A stretch of 64,000 nt of DNA. Source: J054 sp965221985 (GTDB lineage Bacteria; Pseudomonadota; Gammaproteobacteria; Steroidobacterales; GCA-2729495). The position numbers were made by a program, and so were the translations under genes. This document shows positions 45,501-51,132 of this stretch, in pieces. Each line of letters starts with the position of its first letter. The first letter of the stretch is position 1. Where the stretch lies: NCBI GenBank assembly GCA_965221985.1, contig OZ244928.1, forward strand, positions 3,038,001 through 3,102,000, written 5' to 3'. Below the pieces are notes generated by a model. The model saw nothing but the letters and a program-made list of their open reading frames with translations. It had not been told where the DNA came from and made no database searches.

Positions 45501-47221
45501 ATACCCCGGCTACCGGCCAACAAGGCATGAGTGAGCGTGTAGCCACCGTTGTCCGCCAAAGCGCCCAGTAACGGCGTAATATTCTGCAGGTCGCTCGCAA
45601 TCCAGCCGCTTGAGCTACTAGTATCGCCAATAATGTTAAAGCCCTGGCTGTCAATGCCGCCGCCCGCATCGGACGGCGTAGTGCCGTCCAGCAAGGTATT
45701 GCCGGCAATAATGGTATTGGTCAGATAAGTTCTTGTACCGCCGGTGGTTTCATGGATACCACCATTTTGAGCCGACCGATTTTGGGTCATCGTCACATTG
45801 ATAAGGGTCGCGTCCCCATTGCTGTTCAGTAATCCACCCCCCTGGCTAGTTGCCGTATTGCCGCTGATGGTAACGTTCTCCAGCGTCATCACACTGTTGT
45901 TGCGAATAGCACCACCAAAGTTCCCAGTATTGGCATCGATCAAGCTATTGGTAATTGTTGCCGTACCATCGTTGGTAATACCGCCGCCTAAGTCGCCTTG
46001 GTTGTTGGTGACCCGCACCTCGTCGAGCAGCATGTTGCCGCTGTTGTGAATGCCGCCGGCTATAGACGACGCGACGTTGCTGTCGATAACAACGCGTTTC
46101 AGGTCCAAGGTACTACCAGAGGAAACTTCGATACCCGCACCAGTACTCTCTGCACCCCCGGTTATCGTGACGTCAGATAGGGCTAGGCTGCCGGATAGAA
46201 CATCAAATACGCGATAGGCACCGTTCCCGTCAATGACAGTTGTTGCCGCATCTACGCCGACGATGGTGATGTCACTGGAAATGTCTAGATCGCCTTCGGC
46301 TGCGGCATCCTCTGCTTGCCCCCCGAGGCTCAGGCTATAAGTTCCGGCGCCTAAATTGATCGTGTGTGACCCACCCAGTGCATTAGCCTCCTGGATCGCC
46401 GCGCGCAGACTGGTATTCCCCATAGCGTCCAGGGCGCTGCCATCCCCTGGGTTCGCATTTACCGTGTCGTCGGTAGTATTCACGGTGAAGGTGGCAAGCA
46501 CGCCCGCCCAACTTTCTTGCGCAGACGCGCTTACCGCAACATTGGATTCAACGCGACCAACTTGATACTCAAGATCCCAGTCGCCGCCCAGGGACTTCGC
46601 GCCCGTTAGGTCCTCACTGGCAGCTACGTCGGCCTCGGTCAAACGAGACAGCACATCCACGAGATCCCGGCCGGCTTCCGTCGCGGCAAGATTGCAACCA
46701 TAAACAAGCAGATCGCCTTCCGCAGTGAATGCATCGCCCCAGGCCTCAATGACTGAAGCGTTGTCAACAAGTGAATCGTGATTTAGTGTCGTACTGCCGA
46801 GACTTATACTGCCTTCGTCACCATGCGATACAATGTGTACAGCGTCGAGATCAGAATAACCTGAGAGCAGTTCAGTGATTTGCTGAATACCGTCTTCGTT
46901 GGGATCGAGTACGGCGTATTCAAAGAGGCGATCGCTCTCGTCCTGCCCCGTCAGATCTGCAAGTAGGCTCTCGTAGTCAGGCGTCGAGGCATCAAGAATA
47001 ATCAGCTCGCGGCTTTGGTTCTCTGCCGCTTCAGTACGCTCGGCCTGAGCATAATCCACCAAATGAATCGAGTCTTTTTCCGGCTGCTCCGCATCCTGGT
47101 AAACCGCATTGTCAACCAAGGCACCAACGACATCGGCGGAAAGCAGCAGTCGCCGCTCCATTTCCTCCATGAACGGACGGGTAGTGACTTCACCGCAAGT
47201 GTATTGCTTGCGCTTCAGCAC
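30536..47221 (-). CDS. Giant (5561-residue) modular surface protein, DUF4347/BspA/Ig repeats
   Basis: Starts at a GTG (47221) with GGAA upstream. Rough order: LEPR-like MEERRLL...SAD motif at 18-30 (MEEMERRLLLSAD); DUF4347 at 70-240 (HIVSHGDEGSI, YGCNLAATEAG); CSLREA/beta-helix 245-600; LamG-like 640-860; C-type-lectin-like 1080-1190; cadherin-like; about 18 BspA/DUF285 repeats at 1397-1843; delta-60 repeats about 2230-2630; propeller-like 2980-3240; more cadherin-like domains; 13 Ig-like repeats about 3840-5020; tandem-95-type domains to 5320; Gly/Ser linker; a hydrophobic segment near 5480-5510; then a basic tail (ARKRRRDKDEAKLRSKK). No RTX repeats or type I signal. Probably a calcium-stiffened, cell-attached adhesin. 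The four genes upstream look like its exporter. Confidence 0.9.
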   Translation of the reverse strand: MLKRKQYTCGEVTTRPFMEEMERRLLLSADVVGALVDNAVYQDAEQPEKDSIHLVDYAQAERTEAAENQSRELIILDASTPDYESLLADLTGQDESDRLFEYAVLDPNEDGIQQITELLSGYSDLDAVHIVSHGDEGSISLGSTTLNHDSLVDNASVIEAWGDAFTAEGDLLVYGCNLAATEAGRDLVDVLSRLTEADVAASEDLTGAKSLGGDWDLEYQVGRVESNVAVSASAQESWAGVLATFTVNTTDDTVNANPGDGSALDAMGNTSLRAAIQEANALGGSHTINLGAGTYSLSLGGQAEDAAAEGDLDISSDITIVGVDAATTVIDGNGAYRVFDVLSGSLALSDVTITGGAESTGAGIEVSSGSTLDLKRVVIDSNVASSIAGGIHNSGNMLLDEVRVTNNQGDLGGGITNDGTATITNSLIDANTGNFGGAIRNNSVMTLENVTISGNTATSQGGGLLNSNGDATLINVTMTQNRSAQNGGIHETTGGTRTYLTNTIIAGNTLLDGTTPSDAGGGIDSQGFNIIGDTSSSSGWIASDLQNITPLLGALADNGGYTLTHALLAGSRGIDEGTNTGAPISDQRGEFRDASVDIGAFEFGAAVNQAPTNLSTGIAINTDGGNDTYLYANDGGAIFNGLTSLTVETAFQFDGTPLLSSVPLVSYANSTIFNEVVVAVMPANTIHLVIGNAGITTTQAYPQLLDGELHHIAVSWDNTNGDVAVFLDGELVERFTGLRAGYTITGPGELVLGQDQDTLLGGFAPNQAFHGTLHDVRIWNEVRSVEEIALNYQHKIDASSIPTGLVANWQMDGFNGSNEIVEIVSGNNLTVGDSGTGGSWVESTPVSGLTVDENSANGTSVGFVVPSDPDLHNDILSDGSFLEAPDPGGGVVYTAGQTFGDWTVTSGDINLLGTAVEAPPAGGWSVELNGTIAGAIEQTIPTEVGQQYQVTFAFAGNWNLGDAVKDMRVSAGGQSTDFSITEPAGWSQSNMLWEHRSFTFTADSTSTLLQFQTLDAGNTGPIVGNIHVVEIPAAIQTILNNDSTLSYDAATGKFYKVVTSGTDWTTAQTNANADLLNGVSGTLSTIRSAAENSFLQQLLQANSVSGAWIGGSDATVEGTWSWQDGSNEVFYSGGAAPQGAFENFGSFEPSGGATENYAELVAINGEWNDLDGGTTRAYIVEWDASEVLSSFTFTLTDDAGGRFAIDSSTGEIAVADSSQLDYATNTSHNVTVEVTDSAGATYSEVLTINVTGSDEAIAFATGFVTTWQTDNPGTSAADTITIPIGTGTTDFTVYWGDGTSSAHTGGPVSHTYATAGTYTVAIVGDFPGVNFDGGGDGNKLLSIEQWGNIAWQDLDDAFDGASNLLINASDAPDLSGVTDLTEMFKDAVNVSADLSSWDTSSVTNMTRMFYGASSFNQDISSWDTSNVTSMNGMFYGASSFNQNIGSWDTTSLTNVGNMFRNATAFNQDIGAWDTSNVTSMIGTFSGATSFNQDIGAWNTSSVTSMASMFAGATSFNGDISAWDTSNVTSMESMFQDAILFDQNIGGWDTSGVTNMRNVFWNADGFNQNIGAWDTSSVTNMANMFREADLFNQAIGGWNTSGVTVMAHMFNGALSFNQDIGTWDTSAVTKMEHMFRSAAAFNQDISGWNTAAVTDMRWMFQSASLFNQDISAWDTSSVTNMSFMFGNASSFNQNIGAWDTSSVTSMYAMFYNAGVFDQNIGAWNTTNVTTMESMFQGANAFNQDIGAWDTSSVVDMAYMFYLANSFNQDIGSWNTSNVTDMQGVFLGASAFNQDIGGWNTSNATNMTSMFRNAASFDQNLGAWDISNVTVMTNMLDNTNLSMANYDATLTAWAAQTVQPGVTLGAAGLQYSLSAADRQSLIDDDGWTISGDSLGNYAPVVANLHNDSVTYNEGAGAYLFDVNLDAVVTDVDSADFDGGTLTVEIDGGHAPAEDVLAIWNQGAGAGLIGVSGSNVTYSGTVIGTFIGGTGLTPLDVTFNANATPAAVTALIRNLYYQNVDTDNPTAGVRSVTIDITDGDGGTSGTQNVAITVVPVNDQAIADLNGPSGTGIDYAETFTEGSGPVGITANDATITDVDNTDYMGLGINLFGFQDGAAEQITIAGHTFSYGVSEVVVRTVGATNFNLDFDGSGFTISNDDGGNMPQADLELLLRGTTYENTSPDPTAGDRTIDIIPEDGSGLNGVSSTSTITVVAQNVAPEFLKLSGILTSTFGYQHEISNDSTVLADGSSLVTGSVADGANTFLLLAKLTIDGSLDTSFGGGNGFVTVDIGDGDDFGRQVVAQSDGKIVVAGGSTDAMNIDIALLRYNADGTLDTGFGGGDGIVTTAIGPGDDSAQSVALQADGKIVVAGSSHNGTDSDAVVVRYNTDGTLDTSFGGGDGIATLAIGPADDFAESITLQTDGKILVGGSSHNGIDRDFALVRLNTDGSLDSSFGGGDGIVTTDLASTEDAGKSIALQPDGKIVLVGESGDGSDSYLTLVRYNTDGSLDASFGGGDGIVTTDVSAAADSGYDLVIQTDNKILVTGMSNAGVDIDLILARYHTDGSLDASFGGGDGIVLTDSGNAYGPGLSVDLQADGKILVAGYEYSSGEFRMLLARYNTDGSLDASYGGTVFVEDGPPVLLDTDVDVIDTELDSLNGGLGNYSGASLTIARNGGANAEDILSFTDGSGVTLSGGNLIKNGQIVASFDTMTTAGQLVITFTDANGEIPTSADVDNILRQITYANASAAPPASAQLDWTFDDGNTGAQGAGGALQVVGSTLVSITAVDDDPVITSNGGADSAVISHDENTSAVTTVVATDPDGDAITYGISGGADAGLFTIDSITGELSFSAAPDFENPADFDLNNIYEVEVSATANGVSDMQSMNITVTDQAIMTVGASGATTAVGGVDYTLNLSADEDATSWTINWGDGTIETIAGNPSSVTHTYASGYEGLSVNILVAATDATGDHYSNDLVVASAFLTGEGLYRYTAPDGAFTQFFSGAELTNVYAITIGPDGLLYAAGHGSDNIVRYDPATGALVDTFVAAGSGGLSKAAGLAFGPDGHLYVTSQGTDEVLRYDGTTGAFLDTFITAGSGGVDAPTALQFRGDGHLYVSGYNTDNILRYDAATGAFVDEFITSASGGLNGPGDFVIGPDGNLYVSGTNSVIKRFDGTTGAYIDDFVAVGSGGLGESIGLEFGPDGNLYVANFTQDEVLIFDGTSGALIGNYVITGSGGVDGPTSLAFVPSHQVSVVSPAPTLDLDADDSAASGLNFGTTWSEDGGPVVIVDGDATLVDPDSTNLSSLTVAITNQLDGSAELLSATTGGTNISASYDSGTGVLTLSGSDTVANYLTVLKTVTYENTSDAPSTTARNITFVADDGVNSSPIATTTVTMIGVNDDPVLTIPAGTTAYTEGAYQLITPSATLTDVDSTNFDGGQLTVTISSGGEATDDMYIFTTGNILASGTNLSYDFGSGMIQIGTISGGNGAGDPLIVTFNSSATAAAIENVIEAIFFRTVTDDPSTASRIIDFQITDGDGGTSVIQSRTISVTAVNDQAVADLNGADGGGIDFSTGFTEGLGAVNVTDSDATISDVDNTTYQGLGINLFGFTDGSDERVSVGGYTFSYGVAETVVRTVGSTDFEIDFDGSGFTIARDVSGDMPQADLQLLLRGVTYENVSDNPTTGNRTINIIPQDGGGLNGLTSTSTISVVAVNDDPTNAGGLPTDITVTEDISSDVDLSVIDLSDVDHNGGNLTITLSTSTGGNLSATSGGGVTVGGSGTGVLTLTGVLADLNTFLDSTSNIQYLHGTPGTDGDDADTIQVQVSDNGNTGTGGGGQIDLGTVNVDIIDTTAPVVTITGLTTADNTPALTGTVNDPTATIQVTVNANSYAATNNGDGTWTLADNAIAPALADGTYDVSVTATDGVGNVGNDASIDELVVDTTAPVVTITGLTTADNTPALTGTVNDPTATIQVTVNANSYAATNNGDGTWTLADNAIAPALADGTYDVSVTATDGVGNVGNDASIDELVVDTTAPVVTITGLTTADNTPALTGTVNDPTATIQVTVNANSYAATNNGDGTWTLADNAIAPALADGTYDVSVTATDGVGNVGNDASIDELVVDTTAPVVTITGLTTADNTPALTGTVNDPTATIQVTVNANSYAATNNGDGTWTLADNAIAPALADGTYDVSVTATDGVGNVGNDASIDELVVDTTAPVVTITGLTTADNTPALTGTVNDPTATIQVTVNANSYAATNNGDGTWTLADNAIAPALADGTYDVSVTATDGVGNVGNDASIDELVVDTTAPVVTITGLTTADNTPALTGTVNDPTATIQVTVNANSYAATNNGDGTWTLADNAIAPALADGTYDVSVTATDGVGNVGNDASIDELVVDTTAPVVTITGLTTADNTPALTGTVNDPTATIQVTVNANSYAATNNGDGTWTLADNAIAPALADGTYDVSVTATDGVGNVGNDASIDELVVDTTAPVVTITGLTTADNTPALTGTVNDPTATIQVTVNANSYAATNNGDGTWTLADNAIAPALADGTYDVSVTATDGVGNVGNDASIDELVVDTTAPVVTITGLTTADNTPALTGTVNDPTATIQVTVNANSYAATNNGDGTWTLADNAIAPALADGTYDVSVTATDGVGNVGNDASIDELVVDTTAPVVTITGLTTADNTPALTGTVNDPTATIQVTVNANSYAATNNGDGTWTLADNAIAPALADGTYDVSVTATDGVGNVGNDASIDELVVDTTAPVVTITGLTTADNTPALTGTVNDPTATIQVTVNANSYAATNNGDGTWTLADNAIAPALADGTYDVSVTATDGVGNVGNDASIDELVVDTTAPVVTITGLTTIDNTPVLTGTVDDASATIAVTVNGNSYSATNNGDGTWTLADNTISPALADSTYDVVVTATDILGNVGTDASVNELTVDTTAPVVTVSALTTTDYTPALNGTVSDPSATVRVTVDGQTYTATNNGDGTWTLADNVITPALAVGTYDVYVTATDPVGNVGVDASLDELVINRPNIDPVAIDDAYTLDEDMAFTAVLGVDDLLMNDSDADGDALVVNTAPVSGPSNGSLLLSADGTFTYTPNADFNGTDSFTYEVSDGYGGTAQATVTITVNPVNDQPTASGENYTVDEDNALTAIAGINDLLLNDTDRDGDALSVNVNPVVGPSNGTLILNADGRFTYNPAANFNGNDAFTYEISDGNGGTAQAVVNITVNPINDAPVGVSDSVTVTAGQSAAMTEQSLLADDIDVDGDALSLVNFTQASNGVVTQNPDGSLVYTPNAGFTGVDSFTYTVADVSGAQDTVQVQVTVVPGIVVDPGGGTGTGQPPTEPPDGTDGGDSGGQGSGSNSGGDGGNGGSGTSQPGEAELPGQPGFPLPSGLPGTDFSATPAMATSAPQPADDNNSRSYTAPPKFMYDAVQTIENMFDVEFADFGLLKLNHLAVWDALDTLKRDMSDRDSLGRIDGSMMVQISTGTSLLLSAGILTWVMRGGALASALLSTMPVWQGFDPLPVLLARKRRRDKDEAKLRSKKILKESRVDQLFEAAGISNPSKARS
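32667..35704 (-). repeat. Eleven apparently identical 273-bp repeats (91-residue Ig-like domains)
   Basis: A strict 273-bp period runs for 3038 bp (11.1 copies) inside the giant gene. Each encodes a 91-residue Ig-like domain (DTTAPVVTITGLTTADNTP ... ASIDELVV). The copies look identical to the base by eye, while two further copies toward the C-terminus (about 32160-32667) differ at many positions. Identity including silent sites points to recent duplication or gene conversion; copy number may vary between strains or be collapsed in assembly. Confidence 0.92.
41690..43033 (-). repeat. About 18 BspA-like (DUF285) 25-residue repeats
   Basis: Each 75-bp unit encodes a W-D/N-T-S-x-V-T-x-M-x-x-M-F-x-x-A-x-x-F-N-Q-D/N-I repeat. 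The units differ in sequence, so they are older than the Ig array. DUF285 repeats are known from surface lipoproteins of mycoplasmas and Gram-positives and from marine bacteria; they form leucine-rich-repeat-like binding surfaces. Confidence 0.92.
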
Positions 47222-47533
47222 GGCGGCAATTCCGAGGCAAGATCAACGGTCACGGCACGAGCCAGACAGGTTCGTGCATGCTTGCGGATGAAGCACAAGT
47301 TTGCAGCTTGGGATCGCACAGGCAACCTCGACCAAGGAAACGGACAACAACGCCCGCAATATTAGGAATTTGGCTAAGTTATTGCGCTGCGGGCGCTCAC
47401 AAATACGCGGATTGCTACCGGGCTTATGTGAAGTTGAGCCTAAGCGGAACCTGATTTTTTGACGCAGACCTCAGACCTAAGGTCCGAAGCCTCGGTGGCC
47501 CGAGAAGTTCTATTCAGCGCGCGGCGTTAGCAT
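47222..47533. other. 312-bp gap before the giant gene
   Basis: It separates the HlyD-SPOR gene from the giant gene. I see no gene, no clear intrinsic terminator and no c-di-GMP riboswitch pattern. A short palindrome GACCT-T-AGGTC lies near 47480-47495. The gap is long enough for a separate promoter for the giant gene. Confidence 0.45.
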
Positions 47534-49144
47534 TCAGCGAACCGAGGCCAGCGTTCGATTGCAATCCGCAACGCTGATGGACAAATCACCGAGCAGTTCA
47601 CGAGTATTCTCTGGCAAATCACGCCTTTTCGCGGCTAGATCCGCAGGGCCAGAAACATCGACCCAATATCGCGTCACTTCGCGGCCACGCGGCAGCGCTT
47701 CCGCAACAAAGCCGGCGGCCTGGACCTCCTCCACTCGATCCATTGCCCAGGATTCTTTGTTATACAAGCCGAGGGAGACCCGCCCCTTATAGGGACCGCG
47801 GCCAAACACAAACATATCGGCCAATCCTGCTGCCCGCATTTGCTCCGCCAAAGCCTTAGCCCCGGCAACGTCGCCCTGATGTGAGGAAGCTACGATGTAG
47901 CCACTTTGCAGCGGCGTTGATTCCTCGCGCAGGCTTACGCGCTGGGCAGTTTGTGCGAACGCTGTTCGCAGGCGGCGTGCCCGCGCGAAATCCTCTATCG
48001 GCCCAATAGTTTGACAAGCCGAGACATTTTTCGGCGCATTGGTCGACGCACGCAGTTCCCCGAGGTCCCGCGGCATCGTACCCGCCGCCGGCGACTTCTT
48101 GGATGGTGCCTCGCTGGCCGGTAAGTTCCTGGCCAAGGAGCCACCCGCGACAGCTTTAGCAGGGACACCCACGTGCGGCAGATAGGCCTGCGACGCCGAA
48201 CCGTTTGCATTTTCAGTGGCGTTTGAATCAGCAGCTTGCATCGGCGCGGGTGACTTTGATTGAACCGGTATTTCACTCGGACCGGCCGCCACATTAGCCG
48301 CGGACGTGGCCGGTTTTGGCAAAAAGCGGACTAAACAATTAAGACCGCTAGGCAATTTATAGTCGGGGTTCGGCAGGCTTAGGCGCACGCGGAAGGTTCC
48401 GCTGGCCGCATCCGCCACTCGATCAACCACTGTGACTTCGGCTCGATACGAACCCGTCATGGGACGTTCCGGCATCACATTGGCCTGCTGGCCCACCTCA
48501 AGGGCGCCAAAGTAACTAACGGGAACAATCACCTCCACCCGTAGCGGATTAATCTGTGCCAAGCGCAAGATTGGTTTCTCTTCCACGGATTCACCAGGCG
48601 CCAAAAACCTTTGCACGACGACACCATCAATTGGGCTGCGCAGGGTGTGGCGCTCAAGCACTTCTTGTGACCGTCGCAGTTCCAGCTTCGCCAGCCGATT
48701 ACGCTCTTTGGCCTGCTGATAGTTTAATTTGCTGAGCCGGGCTTCAGTTTCCGTTTCGTCCATCTGATCTGAGGAGACAGCCTGATCACGATAGAGCGAT
48801 TCCACTCGAGTTTGACGACGTTGGGCGAAATTTCGACTGACCTCGCCGGCTAGAATATCCGCTTGGGCTGCTGCGGCCACGCGCGCATACTCCACCGCGG
48901 CACGCTCAACACTCGATTCCAATTCCACCAAAACCTGGTCCGATTTTATGATATCCCCGCGTTCCACATTAATCGTTTCGACGATGCCGTCGGTGCGACT
49001 GCTAAGATCGATCACCATATGCGGCTCAATGACGCAATCCAATTCTGGTACTTCAAGGGCATTCGCGCTCAGTGCAAACAAGCCGATCATTGCAGCACCG
49101 ATTAATTCCAACAGGGTTAACAACTTTTTATCGCGCCCTATCAT
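47534..49144 (-). CDS. Periplasmic adaptor (HlyD/MFP) fused to a SPOR-like domain
   Basis: 536 residues from the ATG at 49144, which overlaps the SecA-like stop as ATGA. A signal or anchor segment covers residues 8-29. Residues 35-275 are a membrane-fusion protein: lipoyl-like halves (DGIVETINVERGD, SPIDGVVVQRFLAPGE) around a coiled coil (80-165), then a beta-barrel part. A Pro/Ala/Ser linker runs 278-380. Residues 412-500 look like a SPOR domain (SGYIVASSHQG, ADMFVFGRGPYKGRVSLGLY), which binds denuded peptidoglycan. The fusion would tether an export adaptor to the cell wall, perhaps at division sites. A longer start upstream would overlap SecA by 160 bp and is rejected. Confidence 0.82.
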   Translation of the reverse strand: MIGRDKKLLTLLELIGAAMIGLFALSANALEVPELDCVIEPHMVIDLSSRTDGIVETINVERGDIIKSDQVLVELESSVERAAVEYARVAAAAQADILAGEVSRNFAQRRQTRVESLYRDQAVSSDQMDETETEARLSKLNYQQAKERNRLAKLELRRSQEVLERHTLRSPIDGVVVQRFLAPGESVEEKPILRLAQINPLRVEVIVPVSYFGALEVGQQANVMPERPMTGSYRAEVTVVDRVADAASGTFRVRLSLPNPDYKLPSGLNCLVRFLPKPATSAANVAAGPSEIPVQSKSPAPMQAADSNATENANGSASQAYLPHVGVPAKAVAGGSLARNLPASEAPSKKSPAAGTMPRDLGELRASTNAPKNVSACQTIGPIEDFARARRLRTAFAQTAQRVSLREESTPLQSGYIVASSHQGDVAGAKALAEQMRAAGLADMFVFGRGPYKGRVSLGLYNKESWAMDRVEEVQAAGFVAEALPRGREVTRYWVDVSGPADLAAKRRDLPENTRELLGDLSISVADCNRTLASVR

Positions 49145-51132
49145 TCCATGGGCCCCGTAAATGCCAGCACATCGCCGAGGCGCCGGTCCATTTTGATCAA
49201 ATCGCGACGAATACGGGCGTGGCGACGCTCCAACTTCGACTGTGCCTGGCGAATAAATCCTGCGCCAAGCCACTGTGCGAATGGCGTATTTGAGCGAATC
49301 AGCCACTGCAACAAGGCCTTGACTGGCCGCGGTGCGTAGAGATCCGGAATGTCGTCTTCCAAGGACAAGATCGCTTCGTAGCTGCCCGGGTCACCCTGCC
49401 GGCCGCAACGGCCAAACAACTGCCGATCAACCCGCCGAGCTTCGTTGCGCTCAGTGGCAATCACATGCAAGCCACCGATTTCCCGAATGCCGGCACCCAA
49501 ACTGATGTCAGTGCCACGGCCCGCCATGTTGGTGGCAACGGTAATTCGGCCCGCCTCACCGGCAGCGGCAATGATGTCAGCCTCTTCCTCGTGATTGCGC
49601 GCATTGAGTACGCGGTGCTCCAAACCGGCCACCGTCAACAAAGCGCTTAGTTGCTCCGATGCCGCCACCGAGCGCGTGCCAATCAACACAGGCCGCTGCT
49701 GAAGGTGCATAGCCTTGACCCTGGCGACTATCGCGCGCCACTTATCCTGGGCTGTCAGGTAAATGCGTCCGGGCCCGGCGCGCCGCTGGATAGGCTTATG
49801 GCTCGGCACTTTGACAACGCGTAAGCCATAAACGGACCAGAGTTCTCCGGCTACTTCCGTCGCGGTTCCGCTCATCGCACCAAAACGCAGGTAACGACGA
49901 AAAAACCGCTGATAGGTAATTTTCGCCATGGCCTCGCGGCCCGGCGTCACCTCACAGTTCTCTTTCGTTTCCACCATCTGATGCATTCCCATTTCCCAAG
50001 AACGATCGGCCATCACTCGGCCTGTGTTCTCATCGACTATCACTACCTTACCGTCGCGAACTAGGTAGTGCTGATCGCGTGCATACAAGTGCAAGGCACT
50101 TAACGCCTGCGTTACCAACAATTCTCGACGACGCACGCGTTGCCAAAACTTCGGCATTGCATCCGCCAGTTCACCCAAGCGCAATTTTCCGGCCTCGTTA
50201 ATTATCACGCTGCGCTCGCGCGGCTTAACGCTAAAATCATCGTCGGGACTGAGGCTAGCCGCCAACTCCAAGGCCTGACGGTAGACTTCCTCACCGAACT
50301 GCCCGGCAACCGGCCGTGACAAAATCAGTGGTGTACGCGCTTCGTCAATCAGCACACTGTCTGCCTCATCCACGATGGCAAAACACAAACCCTGCAATAG
50401 CAGTGGCGATTGGGCAGCACCCGGCCGAAGCTCGTAGACCTGCCGGCGGAGCTCGGCACGGCGATGTCCCATCGTCACTCGATCTCTAAGGTAGTCGAAG
50501 GCGAGTTGCTTGTTTGTGCAATATGTCACATTACAGCGATAAGCCTTACGCCTGGCTTCGGGCTCCGAGTTTTCCTCGGTCACCGCCGCAACGCTCAGAC
50601 CCAACAACTTATAAAGTGGCGCCATGAGTTCGGCATCTCGCTGCGCTAAATAGTCATTGACAGTAATGACATGTACCGGTATGCCGGCCATGGCGGCTGT
50701 GCAAGCTGGCAATGTCGCTGTCAGGGTTTTACCCTCACCGGTCTCCATCTCCGCCAGCATGCCGTTCAACATGACCCAGCCGCCGAGTATCTGACTGTCG
50801 TAGTGGCGCATTTTTAGCGAGCGTCCTGACAGCTCGCGAATCAGGGCGAAGGCCGAGATCACAAGATCATCGACCAAGCCCTCGCGGGTCAAGGCGCGAC
50901 TTAGCGCCAGGGCACGCTGGCTCAACTCGCGTGCTGGCAGATTGCGAAGTTCGTCACCGGCACCATTGACTCGAGCCAAAAAGCGCCGCCGATACCAGCG
51001 GCTAGTCTTGAGCCGATGACCAAGGCGCACGATGGTTCGATGCGCGAATTCATCGAGTCCGGCGAAACCTTCGGCCGCCCTTTCCGGGTATGAGCCAAGA
51101 CTCCGGCTGGGTCGTAACAGCTCGCTAGGCAT
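49141..51132 (-). CDS. Compact SecA-like translocase ATPase
   Basis: 663 residues against about 900 for housekeeping SecA. Motor motifs are intact: Walker A TGEGKT at 131-136, DEAD at 255-258, GTRSVAASEQL near 485, NMAGRGTDISLGAG at 535-548 and GRCGRQGDPGS at 574-584. The C-terminal helical scaffold/wing is shortened and the zinc-binding SecB/lipid tail is absent. The N-terminus has its own 50-residue extension rich in Arg. It overlaps the M50 gene by 8 bp and the HlyD-SPOR gene by 4 bp. It is not likely to be the general SecA; an accessory motor for the giant protein is inferred, by analogy with SecA2 systems of Gram-positives. No SecY2 is present. Confidence 0.88.
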   Translation of the reverse strand: MPSELLRPSRSLGSYPERAAEGFAGLDEFAHRTIVRLGHRLKTSRWYRRRFLARVNGAGDELRNLPARELSQRALALSRALTREGLVDDLVISAFALIRELSGRSLKMRHYDSQILGGWVMLNGMLAEMETGEGKTLTATLPACTAAMAGIPVHVITVNDYLAQRDAELMAPLYKLLGLSVAAVTEENSEPEARRKAYRCNVTYCTNKQLAFDYLRDRVTMGHRRAELRRQVYELRPGAAQSPLLLQGLCFAIVDEADSVLIDEARTPLILSRPVAGQFGEEVYRQALELAASLSPDDDFSVKPRERSVIINEAGKLRLGELADAMPKFWQRVRRRELLVTQALSALHLYARDQHYLVRDGKVVIVDENTGRVMADRSWEMGMHQMVETKENCEVTPGREAMAKITYQRFFRRYLRFGAMSGTATEVAGELWSVYGLRVVKVPSHKPIQRRAGPGRIYLTAQDKWRAIVARVKAMHLQQRPVLIGTRSVAASEQLSALLTVAGLEHRVLNARNHEEEADIIAAAGEAGRITVATNMAGRGTDISLGAGIREIGGLHVIATERNEARRVDRQLFGRCGRQGDPGSYEAILSLEDDIPDLYAPRPVKALLQWLIRSNTPFAQWLGAGFIRQAQSKLERRHARIRRDLIKMDRRLGDVLAFTGPME

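Noticed and set aside
30536..47221. Long open frames on the plus strand opposite the giant gene (for example 37496-38068 and 38402-39046)
   Set aside because: They are shadows of a repetitive GC-skewed coding strand, with low-complexity Arg/Val-rich products and no ribosome sites.
47222..47533. c-di-GMP riboswitch ahead of the giant gene
   Set aside because: Expected because of the GGDEF-EAL partner, but no GEMM-like conserved core could be found on the minus strand.
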